A DNA stretch of 64,000 nucleotides from Chlorops oryzae (lineage: Eukaryota; Arthropoda; Insecta; Diptera; Chloropidae). The translations under genes and the position numbers were made by a program. The DNA is taken from positions 80,144,779 through 80,208,778 of the forward strand of contig CM035808.1 in the NCBI GenBank assembly GCA_020466095.1, in the 5' to 3' direction. The notes below the pieces were generated by a model, which saw only the letters and a list, made by a program, of their open reading frames with translations, ran no database searches and had not been told where the DNA came from. Shown here piece by piece: positions 30,420-42,971 of this stretch (positions within the stretch are counted from its first letter, which is position 1; each line of letters begins with the position of its first letter).

Positions 30420-31240
30420 CTTCTTTCGGAAGGTTCATGGCTTCTGGTGATTCGCAGGGGCATATCAGTTCCTGTTACAGAATAAGCAAGCATCATTTTT
30501 CATCTTTCATCGTTCAAGTGTGCCGTGCTTTATGTCATGTTCCAAAGATCAGGTTCCAAAGTGGGATGCAGAAACACTTGCAGATGTTGCTTCAGGATTT
30601 CATGAAAAGTGGCAATTTCCTAATTGCGTAGGCGAAATTGATAGAAAACACATTGCAACTACAAAGTAAGTAATGAATAAAAATATTTACACGAAACGGT
30701 TGCAACAAAGTGGCTTAATCTTTTTTCCAGGGACTCCATTTTATAGTCTTGTTGGCGGTTTGTGATGCCAACTATCGATTTATATATTAAGGTGTTGGGG
30801 CTTATGAAAGCGGAGGCGATTCCAGCGTTTATCTGCAGTCCAAATTTGAAAAAAGCGTCATGGTAATGTTAGAATACCACACTTTTTGGTTGGCGATGAC
30901 GCTTTTCCGTAATGGAAGCATATTATTGAACAATCGCTTTAGCACGGCTTGGCGGCGTATAAAGAACGCATTTGGCATGCAAAGTTCGACGTGAACGTAT
31001 CTTAGAAAATTACTGTATTGCTCGCCTAAGACTGCTCAAAGAATTTATGCAGCTTGCTGTCTCTTGGAGAATTGGCTTCTATATGCCAGTTGCGACACTT
31101 ACTGCCCAAGTGTATTCTCTGGAAGCGAGGTGGCAAGGGTTTGCGTGCAAGGAGCTGACAAACGGCAACAGATACAGGAACCACAAAACTGTGTCTTTCT
31201 ACTGGCTCCGCGGCACGAATTAACCTCAAATTATGGAAAA
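30420..31240 (+). pseudogene. Degenerate Harbinger transposase
   Basis: Pieces in order on the plus strand in changing frames: CRALCHVPKIRFQSG, then DFMKSGNFLIA with the neighbouring frame giving FHEKWQFPNCVGEIDRKHIA (first Asp kept, the usual Gly after it is Arg), a short intron-like gap ending TTTTTTCCAG, LVLLAVCDANYRFIY, and TFLVGDDAFP with the second Asp. Numerous stops and frameshifts follow; the Glu region is not recognisable. This is an old dead copy, different from the element at 41.8 kb. Confidence 0.75.
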
Positions 31241-33320
31241 TATATCCAAAGCATTGTAAAGCATTATTTCAACTTACTTTCTACTAGCTTTTTACCTAAA
31301 AAACCATTTAATGAAATACCACTACGGCAGTCAAAAAATTGTTCATCGTGCCACCCTGCGCAGTTATTTTGGTTGGATTTGCCTAATTCTTGCAAATTAG
31401 TTGAGAAAATGTTTGAAAATTTTATATAACACATACATTTACTCGTATGCTTGAAAAGAATTTGGCAATCTTTTTCAAAACAAATCAACATAAGCACCTT
31501 TTTAAAAAGTTTTTACAAATGCTTACTGAGTATTTTTATTGACATTTCTCCTTTATTTGTTTTGGTTGTAACCAGCTGATAGATTCGATGTTGCACTAAA
31601 AATTGGGGGTGCTGCCATACTTCCGCGTTATTAAATATTAGATTTGGTGAAATGGAATCAAAATTAAATGCGTAGTTATATGCCAATGGGTGTTTAAAAT
31701 CAAATGCCTTTGATGAAATTGGCTTTTTATGTATGCTATAAATTAAACTAATGTCGAAATAATCAAATGTTAGATGTTGCATTTGATTGGTGTATTAAGA
31801 CTGCAAATGTATTATATGTCTATCAAATCTCATATCGGCTACTAACGTTGGGGAAAGTGCATCTTTATAAAAGGGGGTTATGTTGCAAAATAAAAAAATT
31901 TTTTGGGAAAAAATGGTGTCTTCATTTCTAATTGAACCGCCCTTGTACCACTGTTTTCTGTGGTGTCAGTCCGACCCGAATGCACCAATTTGCATAATGA
32001 ATAATTTTGTTGGTTTTTTTGTTTTTTTTTAAAGGAAAATTTAAAGTTTTCATCTTTTTTGAAACAAACTGGGTAAACGTATTCATTTTACTCCAAAAAA
32101 CATTATTAAAAAAATAACTCCATATTTCAAGAGCTGCAGACTGTCACAAGAAAATTACGCATTTCTTTAGCTTTCTTTATGTGAAGCTTTCGATTTTTTG
32201 GGAAGCTACGTAGACCGCTTAGATACATGGCAGCACTGTCTACTGCCAGAGCTGTGAGTCCATTTTCATACGAATTAATCTTATGTTTGCATTTATATTC
32301 AGTGCCGAGGCATTTAAAAATATTGTAATATTTTTGGAAACTTTGAATGGTAAAACCAAAAGATGATTTAAAAAAAATTGTTAAATATGCTTGTCCTTAA
32401 AAATTCGATGAGCTTAAAATTAAATAAAAGCTTTCCCAGTTCAAACCAGCTATTAGCCACGCAGCTGTCAGTATTTTTTTTTTTTTTTTTTTTTGAATTC
32501 TCTGTTTGTTGGGGTTTGACGTGGTGGAATAATACTTTATTACTATGTTTATACTTCGTTCTTAATAGCAAATAAAAATATTGCAAATAGCAAATGTACG
32601 CATATAAACGACGACTTAAAATTTGAATTGCAATTAACTAAGTTGCGAAAACAAGTTGTGATTAACGAAACTAATTGTAATAAAAATATAGTTGCAACCA
32701 CTGCTTTTTAACAATTTTATTGCTTTTGGCGATCTGGTAGCAATTTAACTGCTGAAATCAAAGTGCTGGAATAAAAACAAAAGAAAATTTTTTTAAATAA
32801 AACCGAAAACAGTCGCTGCAATTGATTGTCCAATATTGCAAAACTTTTCTGCTTACCTTAAATCCACATGTTTTCTATAAGTACTACCATGTTATTCTAT
32901 ATTTCGAATCAGGCAACACTGAAACGTTAAAATAGTTCTGAAAAAAACTGCCGTACAAACCGTGAGTATTTGTAATCAGTTTTTAATTGCAAATAGCTGA
33001 TGTATAAAAGTAGTATATGTTCAGGAAGCCGTAAAAACAGAACAAACGTATATGAGGCTTTGTTCATAATATGGAATGTATCAATGAACTAACGAAGAAT
33101 TAAAATATCATTTTAGTTTTTACAAACAGTTGTTACAGTAGTCGTATATAACTTTTTTTGGTTTCTTTTATACACAGACTTGTAAATCATTTTCTGTTCA
33201 TTGGAGTTAATTTGACGAGGCTACAAGGTGTTACACAACAATGATACATTTTTTGAATGTGTATTTTGTGTGATTTTATACGATTGTAATATTTGCCGCG
33301 TCCGCTGACGTCCGCTGCTA
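31241..33320. other. No identifiable gene
   Basis: AT-rich, long T/A runs (for example 32470-32494). All ORFs are short, overlap on both strands and lack motifs. Possibly decayed repeats. Confidence 0.4.
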
Positions 33321-33329
33321 AGATTCAAT

Positions 33330-33690
33330 AGAAAGTGATAATGAAATTTATTTTAATGCGATTAAATATTTAATGCATTAAGTCATTTTTTGTTGAAATT
33401 TAATTTAGTGCAAAACTTTTTCATTGTCATTAAAGATTTAATGGCATTGCAAATGAGATTGTATTACCATTAAATACTTATTGATAATGAAAATAAAAAT
33501 GCATTAGCATTAAGAGTTTAGTGATAATTGAAAAAAATCTGCATTGACACTAAGCCTTAAATGATAATGCATTTTTTTTTACATTTCCAATAAGCCTTAA
33601 ATGATAATGAAATTTCTCGAGCATTATCACTAAATGTTTAGTGGTAATGCAAAGCTCAATGCATTTAAAATTCAATGCATTTTGCCCAAC
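33330..33690. repeat. Second array of palindromic repeats
   Basis: Degenerate units such as GCATTATCACTAAATGTTTA plus GTGGTAATGC, each a hairpin, in five to seven copies. It ends at GCATTTTGCCCAACCCGG, matching in mirror image the GGGCACAGTGCACT edge of the array at 12614. The central CACTAA...TTAGTG is shared with that array although the outer stem differs. Confidence 0.7.
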
Positions 33691-33697
33691 CCGGACC

Positions 33698-33994
33698 TTA
33701 TGTCCATACAGGAATCAATGTGAATCCAAAACTCTTGATATTTACTCGAAACTTCCCTATGCTGGAATTGTTATCGTTTTTTCTAAGCGTCCTGGCTTCG
33801 TAATAGTACGTGCACTTAGCTGAGACTTCCTCCGGAACCGTTACAATCAGTCTCCCTTTCAGTTGATCGGAACACTGTTTATGTACAGAGAAAGTGCTGC
33901 ATCGGCTCTTACGCAATAGCACTTCGATGGCATGCACTTTTTTCTTGTCGTTTTGTTTGTCAGCTGTGATATTGGCACAGAACATTTGACCCAA
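33698..33994 (-). CDS. Unrecognised 98-codon ORF
   Basis: Starts with an ATG and encodes a basic, cysteine-containing product (CSTFSVHKQCSDQLKGRLIV). No known motif, no visible splice partner. Codon content looks less AT-driven than its surroundings, so it may be a remnant exon. I would not trust it as a gene. Confidence 0.2.
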   Translation of the reverse strand: MGQMFCANITADKQNDKKKVHAIEVLLRKSRCSTFSVHKQCSDQLKGRLIVTVPEEVSAKCTYYYEARTLRKNDNNSSIGKFRVNIKSFGFTLIPVWT

Positions 33995-34761
33995 ATATTA
34001 TTTTTGAATTGTTTTCAAATTTTAACTATTATTATTTTGTTATTCTTGTACAAAGAAATTCAAAAATAGTTATACTAATATGTTGAACCGTTTAAGGGTA
34101 CCACGCCTCTGAAGTTGCAGTTTTCAAAATCTTTTGGTTTTTTATTTGACAGAGCTTCGAAAAACGTCAAATTTTAATATGCTTTACTTTGGTTGTTTGT
34201 GGTTCAAACTTAATGATTTATATTTCAAATTAAAAATTAGGACCTATACTCCTATGTGGTGTAAATTTCTAGTTCATTTTTTGTAGTTTATGCGATTTTC
34301 CATTAAACCATAATAAGGGCCTTGAAAATAGAAGTAAAAATTTTCAAAATTAAATTAAAACAAGCCCCAAATAGCCTCTCCAATTTTTTTATATTTCATA
34401 GCTAGAAGTGTCCTTGACCAAATACGGCAATACCAATTGAAAATAGTTGCAACTCCGTAAGCTATACTGATTTTAGTGCAGCGGTCTGCATTGCATAAAT
34501 AACCCTTTTAACTTTTGCCTGTACTTATAGTGAAAGCAGAAAAAAAGACGCAAAGCAAAAGTAAATAAAAAATTGTGTGTTACTTGTATAATAATAATGC
34601 CGTGGCCTTGTATTGTTGTTTTCCTTATGTCTTTCTGCCGAGTCCATTGATTGTTGCTGGGCATGCTACTTGTTTTTTGTTATAATTGTGTATCCAATAT
34701 CGCGCACGGTCAATGTGCTGACGCTTGTTGTTCTTTATACGGTTAAACACTTCTCCGAGTC
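33995..34761. other. No identifiable gene; right part may be LTR remnant
   Basis: AT-rich. The part next to 34761 should belong to the LTR remnant that ends at 35569, but I could not define its left end. Confidence 0.35.
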
Positions 34762-34765
34762 TTAA

Positions 34766-35504
34766 GGGGTTATATATCTTTCGGTTTAGGAAAACGGGGA
34801 AAAGTTTGATTTTTTATAAAGGTATGTAGCCATATTTTTATTGAATTTTTGTGATTTGTTTATTATAGTACAGTGACTGATCTTCAAAATCAGCCTCGAA
34901 TTATAAAAAAATATCAATAATTGACGATGCTATGCCAATTTGCAAAAAACTCGTTTTTTTCGCAGAGGGTTGCGGTGACCGCGATGCCAGTCCAAGAGCT
35001 TAACTGAAAACAGAAAACCATACAAATTCAATAAGCATATCCACTTGTGGTGTCTTTGAACGATCGATAAAAATTTTAGAAATTTTTTTTTCAACGGGGA
35101 CGATTTTTTCGAAAAAAGTATGTTTTTTTATGTGTAAAAATTTTTTAAAAAATTCATAACATTGATATACGAGTTGATAAAAAAAATGGAATCGTTCAAA
35201 GACACGGCAATCAAATTACGAACAATTGAAAAAAAAAAAACATCAAAATCGGTTGAAAACTCTGCCCGCAATCGCGGTCACCGCAAAGACGTTTTCAGAA
35301 AAACATCATTCCGAGATAATCGCGTTTAAAGTTTTCAGTATACTTTTGTCTAGTGTAGCGAGGCAAGATGAAAAACGCTATAACTTTGCTTGTACTGCTT
35401 CGTCTTCATGAAAATTCGTAATTACATTCTCAGAAACATATACTTCAAGATAAAATAATAAAAAAATTTTCGATTTTTTGACCGACCGCAACATATATAA
35501 CCCC
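34766..35504. mobile_element. Fold-back element with TTAA target duplication, 739 bp
   Basis: The ends GGGGTTATATAT and ATATATAACCCC are flanked by TTAA on both sides. Deeper inside, TTGCGGTGACCGCGAT pairs with ATCGCGGTCACCGCAA, and GTGTCTTTGAACGAT with ATCGTTCAAAGACAC, so most of the element is one palindrome. TTAA duplications are typical of piggyBac-group elements; no transposase is present. It sits inside an LTR remnant. Confidence 0.75.
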
Positions 35505-35508
35505 TTAA

Positions 35509-35582
35509 GAGACGAAACAAGAGGAGAAATTTAAGTTTTGATGTTTGAGTCAAAGCGTGACCCACAACATCCTTCCCCCTTT
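35509..35582 (-). repeat. LTR end and polypurine tract of a related old retroelement
   Basis: On the minus strand a purine tract (AAAGGGGGAAGGA) is followed by TGTTGTGGGTCACGC, closely like the AAGAGGGGAGGGA / TGTTGTGAGTCAAAA junction at 134-147. It therefore is the 3' LTR start of a relative of the first retroelement, interrupted by the TTAA element. Confidence 0.65.
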
Positions 35583-36739
35583 GAAGAAAATCGCGACCTT
35601 CGCGGTGATCAAACACCACAGTTTTTGTTGTTGTTTTGCCACGTGCGAGTTGGTTGATCTTGTGGCTACTGCTACTTTGGCTGCAATTGTAGTTGGTAAA
35701 GTAACGGCGAGTTTGTCGGTGTGAATGAAAAATTTTTGATGACTTGAACTGCTAACGCTGCAAGTCCGATTAGGCCTTGTAATTGACCTTGAAGACACAG
35801 CGGCTGTATGCTCTATTGGTGCAAAATAATACAGTTCGGGAGTGATATTTTGGCTCCCTACTCTCCCCTTCTTAAATAGCCTGCTCATCTGTATCGAAAA
35901 ATTGTTGTTTGTTGTAACGGCTGGGTTTTGTTGAAATATTAAGTCTTTTGCGGCTGGAGCGACGAGGAAGAAAGGCTATTTGAGACGTTTGTATGTCGTT
36001 GCAGGAGAATTGTTGAATATGTGAAAGTTGCTGCAGAAAAGCTATTCGAGACTTTTACCAGTTGTTGCTGGAGAATTTTTGAATCTGTGAGTGCTGCTAA
36101 AGGTAGGCGATTTGAAACGTTTGCCTGTTTCTGCTGCAGAATTGTTGAATTTGTTGTGTTGCTAAAGAAAGGTAATTCGAGTCTTTTGTCTATTGTTGCA
36201 GGAGAGTTGTTGAATCTGTGAGGGTTGGTGAAGAAAGCTAATTTGACACTTTTGCCTGTTAATGCTGGATAATTTACTTCGTTCGTCCTTCAACTATATT
36301 TCTTACTATAGGTCTACCCTTTAACATGAATAAGACATAAAGCTTTTTTTTAAAATTATTTTTCTTTTAATTCTCTTACCCTACCCTATATCATAATTAA
36401 GAGTTTCATATTATATCTATATATTAATACGCTAGCGCACATTTTCTCCACCTTCGTTTAGCGATCATACTGAACCGATTTTTATACAAAAAAAAAAAAA
36501 AAACCATTGGATATAAATTTTTGTGTATATGATTTATCATTTTACAGATTCCAAATCGGTTGAAAACTAAGGCTACAATTAATGTATACAGTTCTCCATA
36601 GTGTTGTTGTTGTATGCTCTTTAAATAGCAAGACTGTCGAAATGAAATTATTTGTGAGTGGTTTTTGTTGTTGATTCTTTGTGATATGTTCTTGCAGTTT
36701 TCTGACTTTTTTGAGCGAGGGAGAGTAAAATCAAAGCGA
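35583..36739. other. Internal tail of the related retroelement with ~80-bp tandem repeats
   Basis: At about 35965-36270 a unit containing GAGACNTTTNNCTGTTGTTGC and GGAGAATTGTTGAATCTGTG repeats four times. A plus-strand frame of 66 codons runs through it, giving Phe/Cys-rich repeats (FETFTSCCWRIFESV), which is likely coincidental. As in the first element, a long repeat-bearing stretch follows the PPT. Confidence 0.55.
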
Positions 36740-36945
36740 TAGAAAAATGCTTTAGATCGAAGATTTTTATGTGCGTGAAGTTAGCCCCCACTTTATAAAA
36801 CTTATTTATTTTAAAACTTGTGCTGGGATGTGCTCGATGTGTGCTGTTATGTGCTGGTTTAGAAAAAAAATCGTTGGGATAGTTTGGTTTTTACAGGGAG
36901 GCACTTTTTACGGCGTGAAGTAAGCCCACAAAATTTCGTATTTTT
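36740..36945. repeat. Dispersed repeat, inverted copy of 15955-16150
   Basis: Shares TTTGGTTTTTACAGGGAGG, TTTTTACGGCGTGAAGTAAG and CGATGTGTGCTGTTATGTGC with the other copy on the opposite strand. Confidence 0.85.
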
Positions 36946-37542
36946 TGTACGTGTCGGAGAACTCTCCCAGACAGGACGTTTTGGCGTAGCAGGATCATCT
37001 GAAGTCCTGTCTGTAGGAGTCCTGTTGCCTTCTGTCGGATCCATTCCGCTTGTTTGCTCCTGCCTTTAATACAAACGCGCAGCGAGTTTCGAATGTTGCT
37101 TTTCGATCTTCACTCGACGACTGACTCTTTTTATCGTCACGCTTTTCCTTGTTAATGTTTTTAATTCTTAATTCTGAAATCTTTATCAAAAGCTACTCTG
37201 ATCAAATAGTTATATATTTCACGATCATGTGGACTACTCAGTTTCACGTCTGCGTGTGTATTTTCCTACACACCGACACAGCCATTCTGACACTAACACG
37301 CCCTCGTGTAACCAATGCAGATAAATTATCACACAACACTTTAATTTGAAATTATTATTATTATTAGAAATTCGGTTTCATCATAAACATAATTCATCAT
37401 AAGTTACTTCTCTAGCCAAATTTTTTGTTCAACCTGATAGTCTTACCATTTTACACAATAATTTTCTTCAAAAAGACCAAAATTTATCCAAACTTTTCCT
37501 TTCTCTTTTGATCCTTAACAGGGAAACTGTACATGGCGATCT

Positions 37543-38048
37543 TTAACAACGACGTGTTTTCACCCTCAAACTCTCCACACACCATGCCAAAATCTGTTTT
37601 GCACTTGTGCTTGCGTCAAATAAAGATGGTTCCGATCGCCTCCTCTTAGAATAAACTAAGCTTACTGAAAACAATTGATTTTTTTTTAAAGTCACTGTCT
37701 CTTTCAAAAGCTTTATCTCTCTTAACACATCTCCCTGTGTTTTCATTACTGTCTTTTTCGATAACCGTTAATAAATTTTTCAAGGTACTAAAAGTGCGTT
37801 CTACCTGACCATTCGCTCGACTTGCGCCAGTTGCAATCAAATGGACGTCTATTCTCTGCTTGGCAAAAAACTCCCCAAACGCTGCAATACTAAAGCACCT
37901 TCCCTGATCAGCTATAATTCGATTTGGTACTTCACACAACGACACGGCAGACTTTTCTGCATCTATGCAACTTGCAGCGTCTAGTCTTAGAGAAAAAGTT
38001 AAAAAAGAATACTTGGTAAAAGAATCTACCTGGACAATTACACTAGTT
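37543..38048 (-). pseudogene. Gypsy-type integrase core fragment
   Basis: The minus strand reads VIVQVDSFTKYSFLTFSLRL with the first Asp, PNRIIADQGRCFS with the second and GASRANGQVERTFSTLKNLL with the Glu, i.e. a complete DDE set. Pattern and spacing fit Ty3/Gypsy integrases of the mdg3/micropia range. After about residue 75 of the 99-codon ORF the frame degrades. No RT or LTR accompanies it, so it is a stranded fragment. Confidence 0.75.
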
Positions 38049-39934
38049 TACGAAAATTAAAAAACGACCTTCGACTTTTGGCGATCATTTCTTAAGTAAA
38101 ATTTTCTGCTGAATCCGAATATGAAGTCAGAAAATTTTTAAGTAGAACAGATTTGGAAATATAGGCTGTTTTCCGTTTTTTGAGTTTTGAAAAATAGTAT
38201 GGTTGGTAAATTCCAATTATCTCCGGACATACTATACCGATTTGATGTTCATAACTATACAATTCAAGTTAATCAAATCCTTTATCAACGATGCCTAGAA
38301 TACTTTTTGTTCCAACCATTGACTAAGAAGATATTGTTAACGTCACTCTGCTTCTGTTTAATTAATAAGGCGAGCCAATTAAACTCAAATCAACTTTTAT
38401 CAACAAGGAAAGGAATCAAAAGTTTATTCACTCAGAAAAATAATAAACGAATAAGAAACTTTATTTCACAATTCCACCATTTAAAAAAAAACATGCACTC
38501 GTGCGCAACGCGACTTCTCCTTCGAACGTTGTAGACTGACCTTTGCCACATCTTCATTCAACCCATTGGTGTATAGTGAAACCTTATTGATTTATTCGGA
38601 TTCGATTTCTAGAGCATGCCTAGGTGTCTTGATTTGAGACGCTACCAATTCACGGTTTTTAGAGAAAAAATTTGACTTTGCTCGATAGGCCTTTCGCCAT
38701 CTGCTAGCAAAAATTTTGCACAAACGGTTGCAAAATAGCTTAACTTTGTCATTACACAGTGCAATAAAATCTAAAAAAGTGAATGAACTTTTAAAGTGAC
38801 CTAGTAGAGATTGTTTGTCCTGGCGCGTGGAACACAAAACCTTTTTCAGAATTTTTCTAACACCCCCAAAATCTTAACTCACGGCTAAAAAACTGTTTCA
38901 TTTGACTTTTTTGCTCTTGAATATTATTACTTGAAATTGTTTTCGCCGATTTCAAAATTTCCCGCGTTTTTATATACTCCACAATAGTAGTTTTAGGCAA
39001 AAAATAAAACTTTGCATGTTTAGAAAAAGAAAAGTAAAATTTTTTGCATGAAAATCTGAAATTTGAGATTTTATTCATCTTTTTTCGATTTTGAAACCAC
39101 TTTGTTGGTACACATCAATAATATTTCTTAATGTTGTAGATGCAATGTCGTATTCTTATCAACAACAGATAACGCTAGACCGAGTTTCATCTAAACATAA
39201 TAAAAAGTGTTGAAGTTATGACGATTTTCCCGAAAGAACGCAATTCAAACTTGCGAGCGCTCCGTTAATTGAATATGCAACGAGGCAATGTCAGACCCAT
39301 GTTGAAAAGGGCTGTTTAATACGTTAGAAGTGGAAATATGAGGGGACTTGTATTGGTAACATCAAGGACTGATCGAAGACTACAGTCAATATTACTGCAA
39401 GGTTTCTACTCAGCGACTGATTACTAAAGTGTGTGAACACATGTGAAACGACAGAGCTTTATTGTGCCAAGCGTGCCTATTACTGGCTTAAGTGGATTTT
39501 TACAGTTCAATTTTGACGCTGATGAGAACAGCGCGTAAGATAAATTGTGTGAAAAGTGCAACCACTTGTTTTACGCCTGTGGTTAAATGGGTGATAGGCA
39601 ACATCGGTTCAAGTTAGGAAGAAATAAAGCTGTGGTTGAAGCGTTCAACAGCTTCTTCAGTTGTTCATACGTGATAAGTTCTTGATATGAACCCGAATAC
39701 ATTTGTCCGTTCTGGTGTACAACATTGAAACCATAGAATTCCGGTATATGTGATGAATTGCGTTTGCCATTCTTGCCCTCTACGATTTGGCATTATCAAG
39801 TATATCAGAAGCCAAAAGATTGATACTTGTGCCAAACAAAAACCACCATAAAACTCGCTACCGCATAAAATATTCCGATATGTTGACTGTACCGTAACCA
39901 GTCGCAAGAGAAAAAGAAGATCGTCCCAGTACAG
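38049..39934. other. No identifiable gene
   Basis: AT-rich; ORFs under 120 codons without motifs on both strands. Possibly the degraded 5' half of the relic that follows. Confidence 0.35.
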
Positions 39935-41345
39935 ATGAAAAAACCCGCAAGTTTATCTGAATCAAGCCGAAAATCTTCAAATGAAGCAAATGACGCACCT
40001 TATATTCCAATCGAAGCAATAGAGAGGCAAAAATGTTTTTTGGCAAATCAGGATTATCGTGACATTGTGCTGGATTTAAGAATGTCTTTAAGACAAACAG
40101 ACTCTAGATTGAAGCAGTGGAATCTTTAGGACAGTGACTTTAATGTACCGTGTACACGAGATAGAGACCTATCCGCGTTTGAAAAAATTTTTGAAGTTAT
40201 CAAACCGATAACAACCTTGTGTTTTGCGTGGAAATAGATGTACTGCTTGCTGCATTTGGTCACAGGCATTGTTCACAAGATTGGCGGTTATTTAAAGACG
40301 GTTTCTGCAAAATTTAGTGTTCAATGTATTAAGAGCAGAGTAGGGAAAAATTCCATTCGCGAGCTTAAAAGTTCTGAACTTTTTCATTTTACGATTCGCA
40401 ATGCAAAGATTTCCTTTATGAGTTCGCGAGCGTATCGAAAAAGAACAGATTTCTGAATCCTGATTTTATCATCCTGGGCTTAAAAGCAGTATTGTTGCAC
40501 AACATAAATGAAATTCCATCAGTTCCAGTAGCATACGCTATCTACTGATATCAAAAAGACGTATCAAACAATGGAAAAAATTGTAAAATTAATAAATTAC
40601 AATAAATTTCAGTGGCAGATTGTCTCTGCCCTCAAAGTCCTGATAATTCCACTAGGAATCCAAGGAGGCTGCACTAAACATCCATGTAATTTGTGTGAAT
40701 GGGACAGTCGAGCAAAAAATTAATACAAGTGTAAGACCTGAGCACCGAGAAAGTTATTCCAAATAGGCAAAAAGAATGTTCTTAACGTCCCATTCGTGAA
40801 GGATGATGATATTATTTTTCCGCCTTTACACTTGAAAGCGAGGCTTTTCAATATTTGAAACTTATATTTTCAAAGTTTAGTGATGGCAAGATTAAAGAAG
40901 TTATTTATGAAAATTTCCTAACACTACTCTTCGAAGAAACATCATTCCATTGTATGTTATATCCTTATTATGAATTACAGGAATTTTCGTTGGACCGCAG
41001 ATTCAAAAGCTTATGACTGATAAAGAATTTGTTGCGAAGTTGAACCAGGACAAAAGAAGAGCACGGCTAAGCTTCATTTCTTTGTGCCATAACTTTCTGG
41101 GGAAAATGGGATGCAACATGTCTATAAAAATTCACTTTTTGCATTCTTATTTGGATACCGGATAATATCGGTCGGTTCAGCGACGAACAAGGCCAACGAT
41201 TCCACCAAGAAACATGAATTATTGCAAAACCATTTATAGGAAAGAACAAAGTCAGGATGATTGATCATTACTGCTGGTCACTCAAACGAGAAACTGACGG
41301 TTTATCTTATAAACGCAGAAGATCGAGCAAACATTTTGAATTGAT
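39935..41345 (+). pseudogene. Decayed copy of an arthropod repeat-encoded protein family
   Basis: In successive frames on the plus strand: AIERQKCFLANQDYRDI, then YNKFQWQIVSALKVLIIPLG, GGCTKHPCNLCEWDSRAKN, KKNVLNVPFVKDDDIIFPPL, GCNMSIKIHFLHSYLD, SDEQGQRFHQET and IDHYCWSLKRETD. This series belongs to a protein family repeated many times in insect and other arthropod genomes, apparently transposon-borne, whose biochemical role I do not know. Several stops and frameshifts make this copy non-functional. Confidence 0.6.
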
Positions 41346-41810
41346 ATTCATATTCACTTTCTTTCAAATTTGAATAAAAATTTTGAAGATAAGAAATTGG
41401 AAAATTAAGAAAGACAAATGTATAGGAGTAAAGTATTAATAGAAATATGATCCAATATGTCAATTTTCTCTTTGAAATCTGAATAACCTTTTCATTGTGC
41501 TTATTCTTTCCCTTAACAACTTGTTACTCTGTAGCGCTCGCAAGGTTGATTTGGGTTTATTCTGAAAAATCTAATATCAACACTTCTCATTTTTGCTTGA
41601 TTAAACTTGTTTTTTTTTTTTTGATTTGTTATTGAAAAAATGAAAAACATAGCATATTTAACAAAAAAAAAAAAAAAAAAAATGGTTTCAAAATCAAAAA
41701 AAAAAAGAAATAAATCTAAAATTTCAGATTTACACGCAAAAAATTTTGCTTTTACTTTCAAAACAGACAAAATTATATTTTGTTTCCGAAAAGTATTATT
41801 AAAAAGCGTT
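41346..41810. other. AT-rich spacer
   Basis: Long A and T runs, no gene. Ends at the Harbinger inverted repeat. Confidence 0.4.
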
Positions 41811-42132
41811 AGGCCCCATCTACACGATGCAAGTTTTCACTTGGCAAGTCACTTCTGCAAGTACTTGGCAAGCAGATTGCATCGTGTAGAATGCGTGCAA
41901 GGACTTGCGGCAGGTTTTTCAAGACTTCCATGCAAGAACTTGCCTAAAGAAAATTCGGATCGTGTAGAAATACAATCTTCCAATTTGCTAGAAGTTTTTT
42001 TTTTACTTGCATGCTTACAAACTGTCAGGTTCAAGATACTCAAAAAAGTAGCGAGTGCGATGTTTCAATATCTATTATTTTCTACATAACTAGCTATTTC
42101 TTGAATTAAATTCTTCGCATTTGTTTATCAAC

Positions 42133-42872
42133 ATGGCTGTGTCAGAGGAGCAAATTGAAATAATTATTGAAGAATACCAGCAAAATGAGTGCTTGTGGCA
42201 AAAGTCACACATGGACTACAAAAACAAGCATAAAAAAGAGGCAGCTTACGAAGCCATTGCCGAAAAAACAAATTTGGAAAAGCAGGTTATAAAGGACAAA
42301 TTGCATTCATTGCGCACAATTTATTTTCAAAATGCCACAAAGTTTAAAAAACAAAAAAGCGGAAGCTCTGGGGGTAAACCAGTTAAATGGAAGCATTTTG
42401 AGAGGCTAAATTTTTTAGCAACTGAAGTTGCAGAAAGTGGTCGTACAGACAGTATGAAAGTAAGTTTTTAAACTCAGATAAAGTGCATTATTAACTGCGC
42501 CTTTGTGTTTTGCAACTACAGGATACGGTAAATGATATACCCGTGACTTTTATGGATTCAACGTCAAAAGAATCGTCTGAACCGATACCCAAGAAAAAGC
42601 GAGAAAACGACGATAGAACAAAATGTTGGTCAGCACTTGTTGATGCGATTCAAAAAGATGAACAAGATGACTTCGTTCAGTTTGTGTCGTATTCATTGAA
42701 GCAAATTAAAAATGAATTCGTACGTAGCAATGCGAAGAAAAATATAAAACGTATTTTGGTGAACTCTTTATTGGACGATGAAGAAAATTTTGATTTCGAA
42801 AGAACTGAAGGAACGCAGTACCAGGCTGAGATCGACCAAAACCTTGAAGAGACATTGAATGAAATCTTATAA
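42133..42872 (+). CDS. Harbinger MADF/Myb-like DNA-binding protein (225 aa, two exons)
   Basis: Exon 1 (42133-42459) and exon 2 (42522-42872) join in frame across a 62-nt intron with AAA|GTAAGT and CTACAG|GAT. The ATG at 42133 follows AACATGG and is preferred over the upstream in-frame ATG at 42121 region. Exon 1 is a MADF domain: IIEEYQQNECLWQKSHMDYK, AYEAIAEKTN and the final WKHFERLNFLATEV with the expected aromatic residues. Exon 2 has a Lys-rich nuclear-signal-like stretch (PKKKRE) and a BESS-like helix (DDFVQFVSYSLKQI). Such proteins bind the transposon ends and bring the transposase to the nucleus. Intact. Confidence 0.85.
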
Positions 42873-42971
42873 TCATATAAATGCTATTGGACCATTGTAA
42901 TACCGTAAACATTGTAACGGTCGATATTTGTGCAATAAGGTGCTAAAAATTAAGTGTTTTATTAAAATATT

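Noticed and set aside
36021..36221. 66-codon ORF with repeated FETF motif
   Set aside because: Produced by an 80-bp tandem repeat whose length is not a multiple that keeps one frame through all copies.
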